A stretch of DNA of 64,000 nt from Kalaharituber pfeilii (GCA_015179045.1 WHUZ01000014.1:806001-870000), one strand, 5' to 3'. Positions 20,613 to 32,879 are shown, numbered from the stretch's first letter. Numbers and translations: made by a program. The notes: generated by a model from the sequence alone, not told the origin.

Positions 20613-21412
20613 CTATTAACAGAGGAAGAAGAAAAACAACCTAATGCAAAATCCGAATGTAACACTCATGCTTTACACTCTAGGTTACCACTCATCCTTC
20701 TACACACTGGAACAGCCCTATCTGGACCTCGGCATGCCGCCACTTGTTGTTATTGCCTGAGCACTACTAGCTACATAAATGGAGTATAGTTACACTCGTA
20801 GTGAATATATACAGGCTTTATTCCAGGTAATTTATTACATTTTAAGCCAGCAACACTTGCATTATCTAGATACTTACTCTATAGCATGGGAAAGACCTCA
20901 TATGCATTCTGCGTATCTGAAATCTGAAATATATTGTTGTCCGGTGTTTCATGATCATCTTTGGTCACGTGCTATGCGTCCCAGGATGCCGGTTGCACTA
21001 GTATCGAAACGTTTCAGATTGCAGAGATATAGACTTCTCGCAATGGAAGGACGAAGTCATGTAGATTAGGGTTAATAATTTAAGGGAGAGTAAGTTTCCA
21101 ATCCTCCTTGAAGAAAAACAGAATTTAAATAGTTACATAGGATATATTTTTGCATACACATCGATCATAGAAAGTATCTATGTAATGAGTTCGCAGCGTC
21201 ATAACACGGTAATTGTCCAATAGGACTGAAGGTCAGAATCATAGTCTCACGCTAAAGTGGTTGTGTTTATATGTCTGACCCTCCAGATGCTACAGTCATT
21301 TGGGTATATTAGTGCTTCGCTGCGTCGCACGTACATGCGCGCTGACCACATGTGATTTTAACTCTTGAAACCGAGTTTGAGTAAAAGCTCCAATGGGGCT
21401 AAACCTGTATTT
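20613..21412. other. Intergenic, one weak plus-strand frame
   Basis: A 96-codon frame at 20779-21069 ends RFRLQRYRLLAMEGRSHVD. It has mixed composition, no domain and no flanking exons, so I do not call it a gene. Confidence 0.25.
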
Positions 21413-21664
21413 CTTTTTTTTTTTTTTTTTATATCATTAATCACATGCCGCCCTAAGGTCTATGGCGATATTTAGTTACATAAAGGAAAGTAAAGAAGAA
21501 TAGTAGGTAGAAAATTTACGTGCGTCCTGTCCCGCCCATTCCAACAGATCCATCAGCGCCCCGCTTGTATGCGGTGAAACTAGGTTATTCCTTTTTCCCG
21601 CCTTACTACTAGAGGCTGCAGGATTGTTCATAGAGCCGACGACATTTGTAGAACTGTATTGCAT
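21413..21664 (-). mobile_element. LINE 3' fragment, form B tail
   Basis: Poly-T (21413-21430) is followed by the form B stem-loop in minus orientation (ATCGCCATAGACCTTAGGG, then CATGTGATTAATGATAT). Upstream on the minus strand a 62-residue frame ends SGALMDLLEWAGQDARKF, like the C-terminus of the 18-kb LINE (AIMLEWAGKE). It is therefore a very short 5'-truncated LINE copy. A weak duplication CTGTATT flanks it. The stem has A:T at the second pair where the 11.4-kb copy has C:G. Confidence 0.65.
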
Positions 21665-22170
21665 TGTACGTGATCCGCCGCGATCGGTGGTATCAGCTGT
21701 GCTCTTGATGGCAGAAAGTGCTTGTTAGAGGTAGGTTACAGGGTCATCTACTGGATCCGGGCTCATAGCTCCGCTGGGTCTGCTTCAGAGGACTAATTGC
21801 TGTCTCATGATAATGCCAGCCCTGCAGTATTGGTTACCACTGATCTGTAGCTGAATTCATTGGCATTTGCCATATATAAATTGAGGGAAGCAGGTTATGT
21901 CTGCAATATTCTCTCAGACCCACAGTGCTTAACCCTCCTTGAAGTAGTTGCAAAGTAGTCCGCTTAAAGAATCACAGGCAGGCGGCTCATGAGTTTAAAT
22001 CCCAAACTTTTAATAAATGACCATCTACACATCAGATTTCCTGGGGCCATACAGCTTGGGTACTCTTTAACTGTTTCTTCTACAAAAAGATCACTCACCT
22101 CTCTCCGGCCAAAATCGAAGTCTGAATACAAACAGTCATAATCATTACAACTCATATTCACTACTCCACA
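21665..22170. other. Intergenic; possible minus-strand exon
   Basis: A 65-codon minus-strand frame (21964-22161) starting MNMSCNDYDCLYSDFDFGRR has plausible protein composition and diverges from the frame at 22171. No domain or splice partner is recognised. Confidence 0.2.
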
Positions 22171-22449
22171 ATGTGTTTACCAGAACACGACAGAACTGAT
22201 AGCATCGATCACATCAATTCTGCAACGTATTCTGCACAACTTGAATTGGTGGAACATTACAATAAGAGGAGTGAAGAGTTGCAGGCCATCTTGAGTGCAT
22301 GGGACAGCGCCTTTGCTAGAGTTGCACAGTTGGACTCGGTGAAGGCTTATGAAAGTACACCAACTTTAAGCAAGCGCCTTTGGGAACTTCAGGATTCTCA
22401 AGAACCAAATGTTCTGTACAGACATGCAGTACATTTCTCCAATAAGCAC
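22171..22449 (+). pseudogene. Isolated exon-like frame, unknown protein
   Basis: ATG 22171 opens a frame reading MCLPEHDRTDSIDHINSATY, then a helix-rich stretch (EHYNKRSEELQAILSAWDSA) and ending HAVHFSNKH just before GTAAGT at 22450, a perfect fungal donor. Codon choice looks coding. No acceptor with an open downstream exon was found, and the pogo-like element begins at 22870, so the rest of the gene may have been lost. Function unknown. Confidence 0.35.
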
Positions 22450-22869
22450 GTAAGTAACAGCTGCTAGGTGGATTTTCCTGAATTTAATACATATGCTGAC
22501 TGAGGAGTAAAGCTTGGGAGTAAGCACGACTCTCCACGCGCAAATGAAAGAAAATGATTTTATGAGCTTCTGTTAGTAGTCGAGGCCCAAAAATGAGATG
22601 TAACCCTGGTTGGTGTTTGTCTGCAGCTGGAGCATCAGTAGGACGTACCTGGGGGATACTGTTGGGACTATTTGGGAGTCCGGCCACCTGAACCAAAGAT
22701 GTTGAGTACATACACACTTCCCCGCTGTAGGATATATCACAGTTTGCTTGACAGGCTGCACCGTACTACGCGAAGAGATGCCTCCTGATGCAATTGGCGT
22801 CAGAGAACAGCTAAAGAGGAGGTTGACTGCTTTTTGATTTGATGTAACAGTTTTGGCGGTGTCCTGGGC
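22450..22869. other. Spacer before the pogo-like element
   Basis: No gene or repeat is evident. Confidence 0.3.
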
Positions 22870-24456
22870 TACCGTATTAACTCACTTAAGAGCAAGAAAA
22901 TGAACGCGCGCTAGTTCGGTCTTGGCATGGCTCAGGCGCCATTAATCGCACTAGCGCGCGGTTCGTGCAATCTTGGCATTACTAAGCACAGGAATGCGAT
23001 TATACATGGGGGCTAATCTCCAGCTTCTCTACTCTGTCACGGAGGTGGTAAACGCAGAGATTACCGTCCGCCAGGCCAAAAAGACACTTGACTAGTAATG
23101 CTCACTAATTCTCTATGTATCTCATATAGCTATTGTGTAACTGCGATGCATTTGCGCATTTGCGCATTGCATTTTTCACATTTTTTTGCTTCACCAGCCG
23201 TCCACCCTACGGTCGACGTCCTCGAGCTAGCTCGTGCCGCTCACTATTTCCGTCTGCAAAAACTGTAAGTTGAATTGTTGCCTGCCGCTTCCCCCACCCA
23301 GATTTTTGGCTCTTTACCCATACAGTTTTGCTTCCTTTAAACTCATATGATTTGCCCTCCAAGTATTCCCAAGGCAAGGGTGTTTGATCCATGTTCACGA
23401 TATTGGAAATTGAATATCGTCCAACTCTCTGCATAACATCGGTAGTGCCATCTCGTAGTTGTGAATTCCGGCGATTGAAGCATAAAAAGTTGATAATAAG
23501 TTCATGGTATTCCTCAGGTGTTTGTTGGGCCTTGTTGGTTATTGCACGGAGGGTAATTTCGTTACGAGCTAAAAATCGCCGGAACCAGCCTTGAGAAAAT
23601 CGAAATTGGACCGATGAATCAGGATAAATCTCACTAAATAGCTGTTTTGAAGTTCGCTCAAACCACCGGTAACGTACAACGCGGCCAATTTGTCGTCTTG
23701 CTGTAAAGGCGGTAACAAGTGCTTTCTCAAGTTCTTTCCATCGCGGAATGTTTTGTCGTATTCGCCGGGATTTTCCATGTGCTTTTAAAAGTAGCTCTTC
23801 ATTCTATCTAATATTAGCTTTAAGTAAATAGGTAGTATATAGTAAGAAAGGATATAAACCTTTCTCCATTTTGATATTGTAGCTGCATTTTTCAATCTGA
23901 ACCTCTGCCGAATCTCTTCCAATGTAGGTTTTCTAACTCTACCTTTACCATTATCAACTTGTGTATGGCGTGCCCAAGAGAGTACACCAAGCTTGAACTC
24001 AACAGTTCTACTCCGTTTGCTTTTAGAAGGTGATGCAGACGGTACAGGGACCCAACGTGGCCTTGCTGCAATAGGTTGTCTATGTGGTCCAGGGCGTTTT
24101 TTTAGTGCATTCAATCGATTCTTTTGTAAGGAGGTTTGTGAGAGCTTAGCTGCCAACTCATTAACTTGTGTTTCAATAACTTGTGGGTTATTAAGAATAG
24201 AAGAAATCATGATGCTCCAGTATAGGTACCTATGGTATAATGATGATTTCATTAACACTCCACAACGTTTATTTACTCCCCTGATCCCGTCTCCTACTTC
24301 TGTGCTCAGATCCATCGTGGTGTTGAGGTTAGCATCGCGGTAATTCGGGAATCATTATGCGCCCGTGCGTGATACACGCGCACTGGCGCTGAAAGGTTTG
24401 CCAAGACCGAACTAGCGCGCGTTTGATTTCTTGCTCTTATGTGAGTTAATACGGTA
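22870..24456 (-). mobile_element. Pogo-like DNA transposon, internally deleted
   Basis: A 1583-bp element (22872-24454) between TA dinucleotides. It has 56-bp terminal inverted repeats (22872-22927 and 24399-24454; ends CCGTATTAACTCAC) differing at a few positions. A variant of the repeat core (CACTAGCGCGCGGTTCG, CTTGGCA) is found again just inside the left end. TA target, CENP-B-type helix-turn-helix and the DDE fragment place it with pogo/Tc1-mariner. The transposase stops before the third catalytic residue and about 250 bp of non-coding DNA follow to the left end, so it cannot transpose itself. Confidence 0.9.
23207..24210 (-). CDS. Truncated pogo-type transposase
   Basis: Two-exon model on the minus strand: exon 1 24210-23860 (start MISSILNNPQVIETQ), a 56-nt intron 23859-23804 (phase 0, ends GATAG), exon 2 23803-23207, 315 residues. 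Exon 1 gives a first helix-turn-helix (VEFKLGVLSWARH, RQRFRLKNAATISKWRK). Exon 2 gives the CENP-B-type DNA-binding half (RWKELEKALVTAFTARRQIG, RFSQGWFRRFLARNEITLRA) and the start of the DDE domain: SNIVNMDQTPLPWEY (first Asp), GSKTVWVKSQKSGWGKRQAT, LTVFADG. The frame ends at TAG 23207-23209 soon after, without the second half of the catalytic core. It probably binds DNA but cannot cut it. It may encode a repressor-like fragment, or simply be dead. Confidence 0.75.
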
Positions 24457-24538
24457 GTTTAACGAGTCAATATTTTGTTTTCAAAGTTCACCTTCTTTAT
24501 CACGAATCTCAGACGGCTATCTTGGGCAATTAATGAAT
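24457..24538. other. Short spacer
   Basis: Sequence between the pogo-like element and the next insertion pair. Nothing seen. Confidence 0.3.
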
Positions 24539-24574
24539 AATATCATACTCGTGTGCTGCCCTATAGGTTATGGC

Positions 24575-24608
<34 letters not shown>

Positions 24609-24880
24609 TACATCACATAACCCCGCTTGCAGCGCCAAGCCATGGCAGGGTCCCTGGGCAAGCCCTCGAAGCCCGGAGACAGGCTTAACAAACAAAGAAA
24701 TTTCTATCTACTTCTAGAACCTGAGGCTCCACTATATCTCCCCCTCTCCCCCCTCCCCTCTTCTCCACACTTTCGCATCCCGGCAAGCAAACTTCCCCGA
24801 CGGCAAATTTTTTCCCGACCCGGGTCGGCAAACCGCATGGCGCACTAAAAACCCTCCAATAGGTTATGGCGAGATAGGCT
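24539..24880 (-). mobile_element. Form B copy split by a form A LINE-end insertion
   Basis: A form B stem-loop in minus orientation (24539-24576, ATATCATACTCGTGTGCTG on the plus strand) is interrupted by a 282-bp form A insertion (24577-24858). The insertion duplicated 14 bp of the form B copy itself: ATAGGTTATGGCGA at 24563-24576 and 24859-24872. The inserted copy has poly-T (24577-24606), the form A end (GCTTGCAGCGCCAAGCCATG on the plus strand) and a body shared with 8430-8682, extending further 5' into a GC-rich part (GACCCGGGTCGGC). No protein is encoded. Confidence 0.9.
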
Positions 24881-26691
24881 GTTTTTGGTATGGAGTTATG
24901 TCTGAAGAGCAAGTTGCTATGCTATTGTGGGAGGGTTATTTTAATGGTTAAGCCAGCATGGACTAGTATTGTTTGTATGTCAGGTAACCTCGGAACCCGC
25001 AGGCATGGGGCTGTGCTAGAGATGGTGAGTTGTTATAGCATTGAGGACAGGAGATTTTTTATTATTATTTTGAAGCGTCTAGCTTTTCTGTGATTATGAT
25101 TGCTTCCATCTTCAATTGTCAATTAATTTCTAACCACTTCCACCTTAATACATTTTGCAGATATTATTATAAGTATCAACCTGCAAGGTTCAGACGTGTG
25201 TTCTAGTACCTAGCAAATTGCGGTTGCTGGTAAAATTGCAAAGCGAACCACAGTGACATGGGTTACCTTATTTACTGTACTCGAGTACAACCTCGTTGTA
25301 GGAAGCAAATAGAACAGCGACTCCTGCACGGTCAAGTGAATCAATCATTATGCAACAGATATGGTGGAGTGCGCCTAGAAGGGACCACTTGTTACATTCC
25401 GTCGCGCGCTGACTAATACACTTTTTTTTTTGGGGGGGGGGGGACTGACACACAAGCTCCCAGTCCGCTTGGTCGCAATACACTCACATCATCTTCGCAA
25501 TCCAATACCGGACAACCTGGAGCGCATGGGCATTTGGTATTATTCTATCATTGCTTTTATCATGAGCTCACCTTTAATGAATTTTTTGGGGCAGCTGCAA
25601 AATGCTATATTCACAACAATTGTGAGTATAACTTCGAAGCATTACAATTGACAATTCCATGTAGTCTTGAGTCTGTTTCTGATATTACAATCAATCATTT
25701 TGTATAAATGTTACGCTATGCATGCATATCGAGAAGGTTGTGACAAAGGAACATGTAGATCAGTTCCAAATAAAGTAAGTTCTTTCTGTACTAGTACTGA
25801 TTTGGTGTTCTTGGCACGTTGCATTTTTCGGCTTTCCCATACAATGTATCTCCATTTCGATCTACTTCTACTCACTCCTTAACTAACTTTTTTTTTTCAA
25901 GTGAAGGACATAAAATTGTAGAGCAGTTAAAATGCTACATATTAATGCCCTTCAGGTTTCAATCAGGTGTGGTTTGGTAATGTAGAAGGTCTTCAAATGT
26001 GGTGGTTGTAAGTGGTACCTTCTAGGTGCATTCTACTATACTCGGGTAGTGCAACCCAGATTACGTGCTTAGTAACATGGCTTCTTCCTCCTTTTGGCAC
26101 TAGCACTGCCTGGCGTGAGACTAAGCACTGTCATGAGACAGCATTGCATGTACTAATGCCTATTCTTCAGGCAATTGATAGACTGGGCATAGACAACGCA
26201 TCACTCACAAATACGGAGCAAAATGACCTTTCTTAGGGTGCTTTGTTGCCACGTCGATTCCAGAACATGTACAATACCTCATGGCCTTGTGATGTATATA
26301 TCTAAACGAAAGTAAAACGGTGGAATCAAAGATTGTAAGTTTGTCAGATTTCTACTTTACCACCGTCATGATAGAAATGCTTGTGGAGGATTTTACGAAG
26401 GTTCGTCAGGTATATTTTATCCAGTTCCTCATTTCACAGTTAGAATTGCGATCCACAGGTATCTTTGCGTAGGGTATATCTTTATTAGCTTCTTTGATTT
26501 ACCCCCTTACTGGCTTCCCGAGACAACTACACATATAAACAAACTGTCTAATTCACAGTATCATAGAAGGTGCTATGGTTCAAGTCTACCCGAACAATTC
26601 CGCATCGCTACCGGATCACGCGTCAGCTCACCCTTATCAAACTCATCCCCCTCGATAACCGCTGTGCTCGACTTATCACGCCGAAGCCGAA
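24881..26691. other. Intergenic, low-complexity patch at 25421
   Basis: No convincing gene. A T run followed by about 13 G lies at 25421-25443. Short frames at 25.4-26.2 kb have no supporting features. The last about 200 bases presumably hold the promoter of the next gene. Confidence 0.3.
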
Positions 26692-27434
26692 ATGAGCGAC
26701 GATTGGGAGGATATCGACTTGAGTGAGGCGAATATACACAATTTTATATATTGTCAAGGAATGAGAGCTACCCGCGCGAGAGAGCTCTATCAATTATGTA
26801 TAAACAACATCATCCCGTACCCGTGCCCACTTGTTTTCGGAGATGAATTCGATCGCGACAAAGTGGCCTTGCGGAGATTTCGCAATGATCTATGCATGGA
26901 TCAAGTCCCCAACATACAGTTCGCATATCAGCAATGCGGACTAAAAGATGATGGTCAAGGAATGACTTCCGAAGAGCTCGAAAATTTGAAAAAAATGTCG
27001 GAAATGTCGGAAATGTCGCTTACGGAGGAGGGGGTCGCTCGAGCTCAAGAAAACAAACAGGAAAGTTCAGGCAGCTCTAAGCTTAAATATCCAAGAGGCC
27101 AGAATAAGGCTAGTGACGGATTTGCTAGCAAGGGTAACGATACGGACAGTGAAGTGAGGACACAAACATCGTGTAGAAATTCAAGAATCTCTAGTCATTC
27201 GTATACCCGCAACATGTGCCCGAAGGAGAGTACTATGGTGCCGATGTCTAGCAGCGGTCGATACACGATACGACGATCGCAACATATCCTCCCGATGTCG
27301 CGGCCAAACGCACACACAAAAGTATCGGCAGCCCCAAGTCGCGCGCGACACCTCCACTCAAAAGGCGACGGAACACAGGTCCTAGGCACACAGTCGTTGA
27401 GGGAGCGACAAAGAACTGTGTTAGGTGCACATGA
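26692..27434 (+). CDS. Hypothetical protein, probable two-exon gene
   Basis: ATG 26692 starts MSDDWEDIDLSEANIHNFIY, followed by a compact N-terminal region (RATRARELYQLCINNIIPYP, RRFRNDLCMDQVPNIQFAYQ) and a charged S/Q/K-rich linker. The unspliced frame runs 261 codons to 27477, but its second half looks random. Removing a 98-nt intron 27154-27251 (GTGAGG donor, phase 0, TCTAG end; 27254 is an alternative end) switches to a frame with much better composition, DVAAKRTHKSIGSPKSRATP, PLKRRRNTGPRH and a NCVRCT end at TGA 27432-27434, giving 214 residues. The K/R-rich end could be a nuclear signal. No domain is recognised and no neighbour suggests a role. Confidence 0.5.
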
Positions 27435-27787
27435 GCTTCCGAATTCATCTGATTTTCCTCCTCGGCGATTGTGTTGAGAAGTCAATGAGCTACCATGTAC
27501 CAATAGACTTCCCAATTCCAGTTTTCCCCAGGTGGACCTTGGGTGCGTGATCTCACATCTGGACATTAATATCACCCTCATTTGCTGACTCGGGTACAGT
27601 TACGTGATTCACCCCCGGCTTCACTTGTACGACCGCCTAGTATATTGACGGTCAATACAAAATTGGCGTCTATTAACCCGACAGGGTCAAGTACAGAAAA
27701 CGTCGCTGCCTTGGAGCCACGTCGGTAGCACTACGTGGTAGTGAGCATAGTTCCTTCCCGCTTGTTGATTTACTCCGCAACTTCAAT
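27435..27787. other. Spacer, nothing recognised
   Basis: 3' flank of the preceding gene. Confidence 0.3.
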
Positions 27788-28051
27788 TTATTTCATTTTA
27801 GTCCGAGGCTGATCGGAGAACTCTTGTGGCAGCCTTTCATCAAGTGCAGCATAGGTTTCTAATGCTACTGGTGGACTGTTAAGAACATAATTTGTATAAG
27901 GATAAGCGCGCACCGTGCGAAGTTGATCTTGTTTGTTTCTTCGCCTCTCCTTCATCTTTTCCTGTTGACCATAAGTAAGTGGAGGATGATGACATACAGT
28001 GGCACGGCTGACAACTGCAAGGTGGAGCTTACCCATGTCACGTCCTTCCAC
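27788..28051 (-). pseudogene. Exon-like frame, unknown protein
   Basis: An 87-codon minus-strand frame starting MEGRDMGKLHLAVVSRATVC has a basic middle (QQEKMKERRRNKQDQLR) and an ordinary tail (NSPPVALETYAALDERLPQE). Composition is protein-like. No domain, no splice partner and no paralogue in the window. It may be a relic of a transposon protein or a lone small gene. Confidence 0.25.
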
Positions 28052-31000
28052 TAAATGATAAACCGCTTACTGTACTTCTGTGTCATCCACATGCTCTTCT
28101 TAGAGTTTAAACATCTTCCCTGTGCTTCGGTTCGTTTCGCCCTATGCCTGATGATCGCGATCGGCCCTACTTTCCACCGGTGCCTTGGATATGGAACTGC
28201 CGGCCGCTTGGTGCGACCCGAGATGGCACAGCTGTGTACTGTTTCTCAATGTTTCATAATATTGTTGATCCTGCACATCAAATGGGAGGGGGTGCACGTA
28301 GGTCAGAGTATACATAAACGCCGTCGCTGAATATTCAGGCTATTTATGATTTGGCCCTCTTATCCAACAATAAGATAAAGAAGCGATATGATGAAATTAC
28401 CAAAAGGCCCTTTTTACTAGTTTCATATATTTATATATATATAGATCACAGAAAAATAGCAGTCTAGCTCGTAGTAAGCAATCCTGACTGGTATCGATAA
28501 CGATTTGCGATATGCAGGTATCTGGTCAATCAGAACGGTGTCCAACTCGCATTGAAAGCATGATTGTCCTAGGGGTACGAACGGTCAGGTTTCCAGACGA
28601 TTTGGACATTGTGCTATAGCAGGTTACACATGTGCCGTACTACAGGTAAGGAAGATGGATTACAGCTTGGTAATTCATAACTTGTAGGTCGACTTGGAGG
28701 GCGATGGATGCGATTACGCACTGTGCGCCTCCTCTAGTCCCATCAGGCTTCCCGCAGGAAAACAGTTGAAAGGATGCTCAAGCTGCTACTAATGGCGTAT
28801 TACCGAATGTATGCTTGCATAGGATACAGCTTCACTGGCAATAACTTTGCAACTGTACTACATCAGCCGCGCAAGCACTATCCGATTGATTTCGCCATTT
28901 TCCTCCTCAGATGTTTCCATTTCAGTTGAAGGGCACTGTATGCCTTGCCATATCTCTTTAACGCATGGTATTGGGGCTGTACAGCTCTGCGACTAACCCT
29001 TATTGCAACTCATTCAGTCTGACACAAATCTGACTACTGGAGTCAGCTCTGCAGGCGCCAAACCCGGCGTCAACCAAATGCATATGCCAAGACCCTTTTT
29101 GCACCTCCATAACTAAATTTTACCTCCACTTGCAATTCATTTCTGTTGCCGCCACTGTCACAGCCAATGTTAGGATTTTCCGGGCTGTGGGTGCAGTGGT
29201 CTTGTGCGGTGACCTGGTTGCGAATAGTCGCCATCCAGTTCGGGCCAATACATAGTGGTGTATACTGCACCAGTACAACGTAAAGTAACGTCGATGGTCG
29301 GTGCACATTTCCTGAGAGTGGGCGGGGTAATACCTTAGTTACTTTTTTCTTTTGCTTGGCAACCTGAGCAGAGTACATACAGCACAAAAAGCACAGAACT
29401 GCGGAATGGCCCAGGCAAAACGATAAACTCGAGTGCAAGAGCCTCATTAGCTTAACAGAGGGCGCTAGCGTGAAGGCAGCAAAGATACATCTGCCACATA
29501 TCCTCCATCACTGGAGTTGGATTACGTCCTTAACCGGTGGCCCGCATTGCGCTCATACAGTGATACATAAAGTCTCCTATTTGATTCGCATCCGCTTTCA
29601 TTGCTTTAAGCATGCGTATACATGAATTTAATGGAAATCACATTGGCATCGCATGCATGTTTTTCTAGATCTTTTGCTAGAGAAATCCGCTCGTGCACGT
29701 GAACTTCCCATCGAAGTACTTTGCTACCTCTCCATCCCCCTTCAGCCAGCCGGGATTTCTATTATAAATGTTAAACAGAAATGGGCTCTTACAAGCTGCC
29801 AGTAGTAACCGTTGTCGTCATGTGGATATAACTGCATCAATGGACGCAGGCTGACTAGTTACGTCACTACCTCGTCGATGCTAGAGAAAGCAGGTGCTCA
29901 TGCAATCTCATATAGGGCTGCGGAGGGCAATTACAAGACAAGAAAGTAGTGTTAAAGGCAACTGTCAAACCAGAGCGCATGAGTTGAAGTAAATTATCGT
30001 ACATAGCATTGTCGTATACGGGTGCATTGTTGACCGCCGAGAACCTTGAGGGCGTGCTTGTTTAAATTATCATTGGGTTACATTCCGGGCCAAGGCAGTT
30101 TATGGGGTAATCTTATAGTAGGTATGCATGCATATGTGCAGAAACACGAGTAGACAACTAGTTTGGAACAACAGTCCGCGTAGTATTGTATCTACCACTA
30201 TCTGGATTCTTACCCCATATTCGTATGAATATTCTTTCTATTACATATCTTTTGGAGAGCATGCTTAATGCATGTAGCTTTGGATCGATAAAGGCAATCG
30301 CAGCCTAATCATTCTGCAGCGTAAGATGCAGTCAACATTCGGCCTAGCTACCCATCGAAGTTGGCTTCTACTCCCCTGAAACCGATCGTGAACCCCTGTC
30401 AATGAGGAATGCAGCCCTACGAGCAAAAACAAGTGCGCTAAGAAATGGAATGCGGCAGAAGCAAGTCTTCATCAGCCGTTGGCAGGAGCGTCTGACCGAA
30501 CACTGGTAAATGTGAAACCTCACTGCCCAACATCAGGAAAGTATGACTCTGCGTGAACTGCGGCTGTAGGTTAGGAACGATAGAAAATTTCGTTCTTACA
30601 GAGACTCGAGAGGAATCTAAGCTTTCCTTTCGCACGGATTTGGCGCTGAGAGAAAAAAAATATTGAGCGATGGATGCAGGGTAGCAACGACGCAAACTTG
30701 TAACGTAGAAATGTAGGTACCATAATACCATGTACTTATCCTCCCGGTTATACATGTGGGGATGCTTGCATGGTGTACCTGATGTACACGAAGTTGACAC
30801 AAAAGGGTACATCTTCATATATAGGAAAACTGGCGCTATCTAAGGATGGTAACACCAAGGGAACCCTGGGAAGAGCGCCGTCCGATGCAATCTGAAAACC
30901 TGCGCGCCAGCCCGTTGTTCGTATCATTCCTCGTATTAACTTATCGTAGTAGTCCGATTAAAATAGGTAAAGCTCTATCGATAGTTTTCTGCAGCTGGGT

Positions 31001-31725
31001 GAAGCGTTGATTCGATTGGTAGATTCGCTGCATATGAACCGCTATTGTTCAGCTGAAGAGGGCCGCGGAACCCTTTTTTTGGTTTTGTATCACTCCAGAA
31101 GATTAAGGAGATTGACGCATTCCTGACCATCACAAAGGAAACAGAAAAACAAATTAACACAAAACCGAGCATGGTGTCATATGATCATGAGGTTGCATTG
31201 CCGTACATCTGGTTCTGTTTCGTGCTACTACTTTGCAATTGTCAATGTGTTTGATTACATCTAAGTCACAGCCAATTAGAGTTCTTCAACAGGGATACTC
31301 GTCACGTTTACCTACTTGCAATCGAAGAACGTTTTCTTCTTCTGAAATTAGTACTTGCAGGTACAGGAACTTTACCTACGGTATGCGCTACAACAGCCTT
31401 GGTTTGGTTGAGGATGGAAGGTGTGAAAGGCTTCGACGCAGCCTTGTCATTTGCTTGCTTTGTTATGCATAAATCTGCAGCACCTAAGCATTTCTCTCAT
31501 TTATCGCCAAATTGGCAGGCACTTTGCATCAAGTGCCACCTGCCGGTCAAATCTTCGTCTAACTTGCTCTGTCATAGGCCCCCACCACTTCGCAGGCAGT
31601 GAGGCTGATATGCTTTGGCAGAAGTAATTCCGTTGCTTCTGACCACGAAACAATCTCACCGTCAAATAAGTCTACCTCACAGCGCCTTCCGTTTTCGTGC
31701 TGTAAGTGGAACTGTCAAAGCTTTT
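28052..31725. other. Long gene-free stretch
   Basis: About 3.7 kb without a convincing frame, repeat array or RNA gene on either strand. Frames of up to 126 codons exist, but they overlap on opposite strands and lack coding character. Nothing can be assigned. Confidence 0.4.
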
Positions 31726-32130
31726 TCAATAAACCCCATATTCCCCAGCCTCGAGGCATATGTTCCCCACAAGTTCCAAGGCATGTGCTCGCGCAAGCAA
31801 GAGCTGGCTATAGGCGCAAACAGCACAGGGACTGATATACCCCTGTGCACTGTATAACTTTGGTGGAATATAGGAACTAGGGCTCTCTAGCACACAGGCC
31901 TCCCGGCCTTTACACTCCTTGGTATATGCATCCAAGTTCCCGGGCGACCCGCCTGCGTAATACCGTAATACTAGCTCCATGGCACCCGATGCGACAGAAA
32001 GATGTCCCTCCAGCTGATACCCCATCCGGTCCACGGCCACGCACCTACCATCTGCCCCCAAGCCTAAGAACTCCCGCGTCCGGTGCCTTGTCATACATGA
32101 AGCCGAGGGGCTGGGCCTATAATGCACCAT
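31726..32130 (-). pseudogene. Coding-like frame, unknown
   Basis: A 134-codon minus-strand frame. The stretch from MTRHRTREFLGLGADGRCVA through MGYQLEGHLSVASGAMELVL to GSPGNLDAYTKECKGREACV has GC-rich, even codon use like a real protein. The part after IPPKLYS is less convincing. No domain is recognised. It could be an exon of an undetected gene or a transposon relic. Confidence 0.25.
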
Positions 32131-32879
32131 GTCACTTGCATGGAGCGCGGCCAGAGCTAGGCTGGTAAGACGTTAGAAACAAACACCACACTTTGACCAC
32201 TTGACGTGCAATGGTGCTTGCAGCGCTGGTTAGGAACGCATGCATCGGTCGGGGCACTAAGGACTGCATGTTTTATTCAGTCACAGAACTGAATGCTGCT
32301 CGCTATATGGATAAGTAGGAACATCGCCAGGCTTATTAGAATGAATTCGCAGCTTTTCCAGATCCTTGAAACGCAACTAGCAATTCCGGATTCAGTATTT
32401 CTCGCGTGGCGTGATATTCTAGTATTAGGCTGCGCGTGGGAAACCGCCTCTGGCGCCAGTCAATCTACTTGATATCTATCGACTTCCATTTTGTTTCTTT
32501 GGAAGATTCATTAAGACGCTGGGATTCCCACTGGCTGAGCCAGAAGAGAAGCAAGGGGCGTTTGGGGTTGGGATTTCCCCACGCAACTGTCTGCTTACGG
32601 CCTTGTCAACAGAGCCGCCCGCAACCATAATCCAGGTAAGACCGCCCAAAGATCCAATCAGAGGAGGAAGTCGAAAAAAATAGAAAAGGGGGGGCTTCGG
32701 AATAGACAGATTCCTGAATTATAATTAAAGTGAATGAAAGGGAAGTTGAAAGGAACAGACAGCAAACTTCCGGTAGCACTCGCTCGTGTTGAATCTCCTG
32801 GCGTCGTCGGCCTTGGTCCAGTCAGACCTCTCGCGGCAAGCTTGCAAGGCGCCGAGCTGTTCAGGGGAGTGTCGCATAC
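32131..32879. other. Upstream region of the zinc-finger gene
   Basis: No gene seen. The right part presumably contains the promoter and 5' untranslated region of the gene at 32949. Confidence 0.3.
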
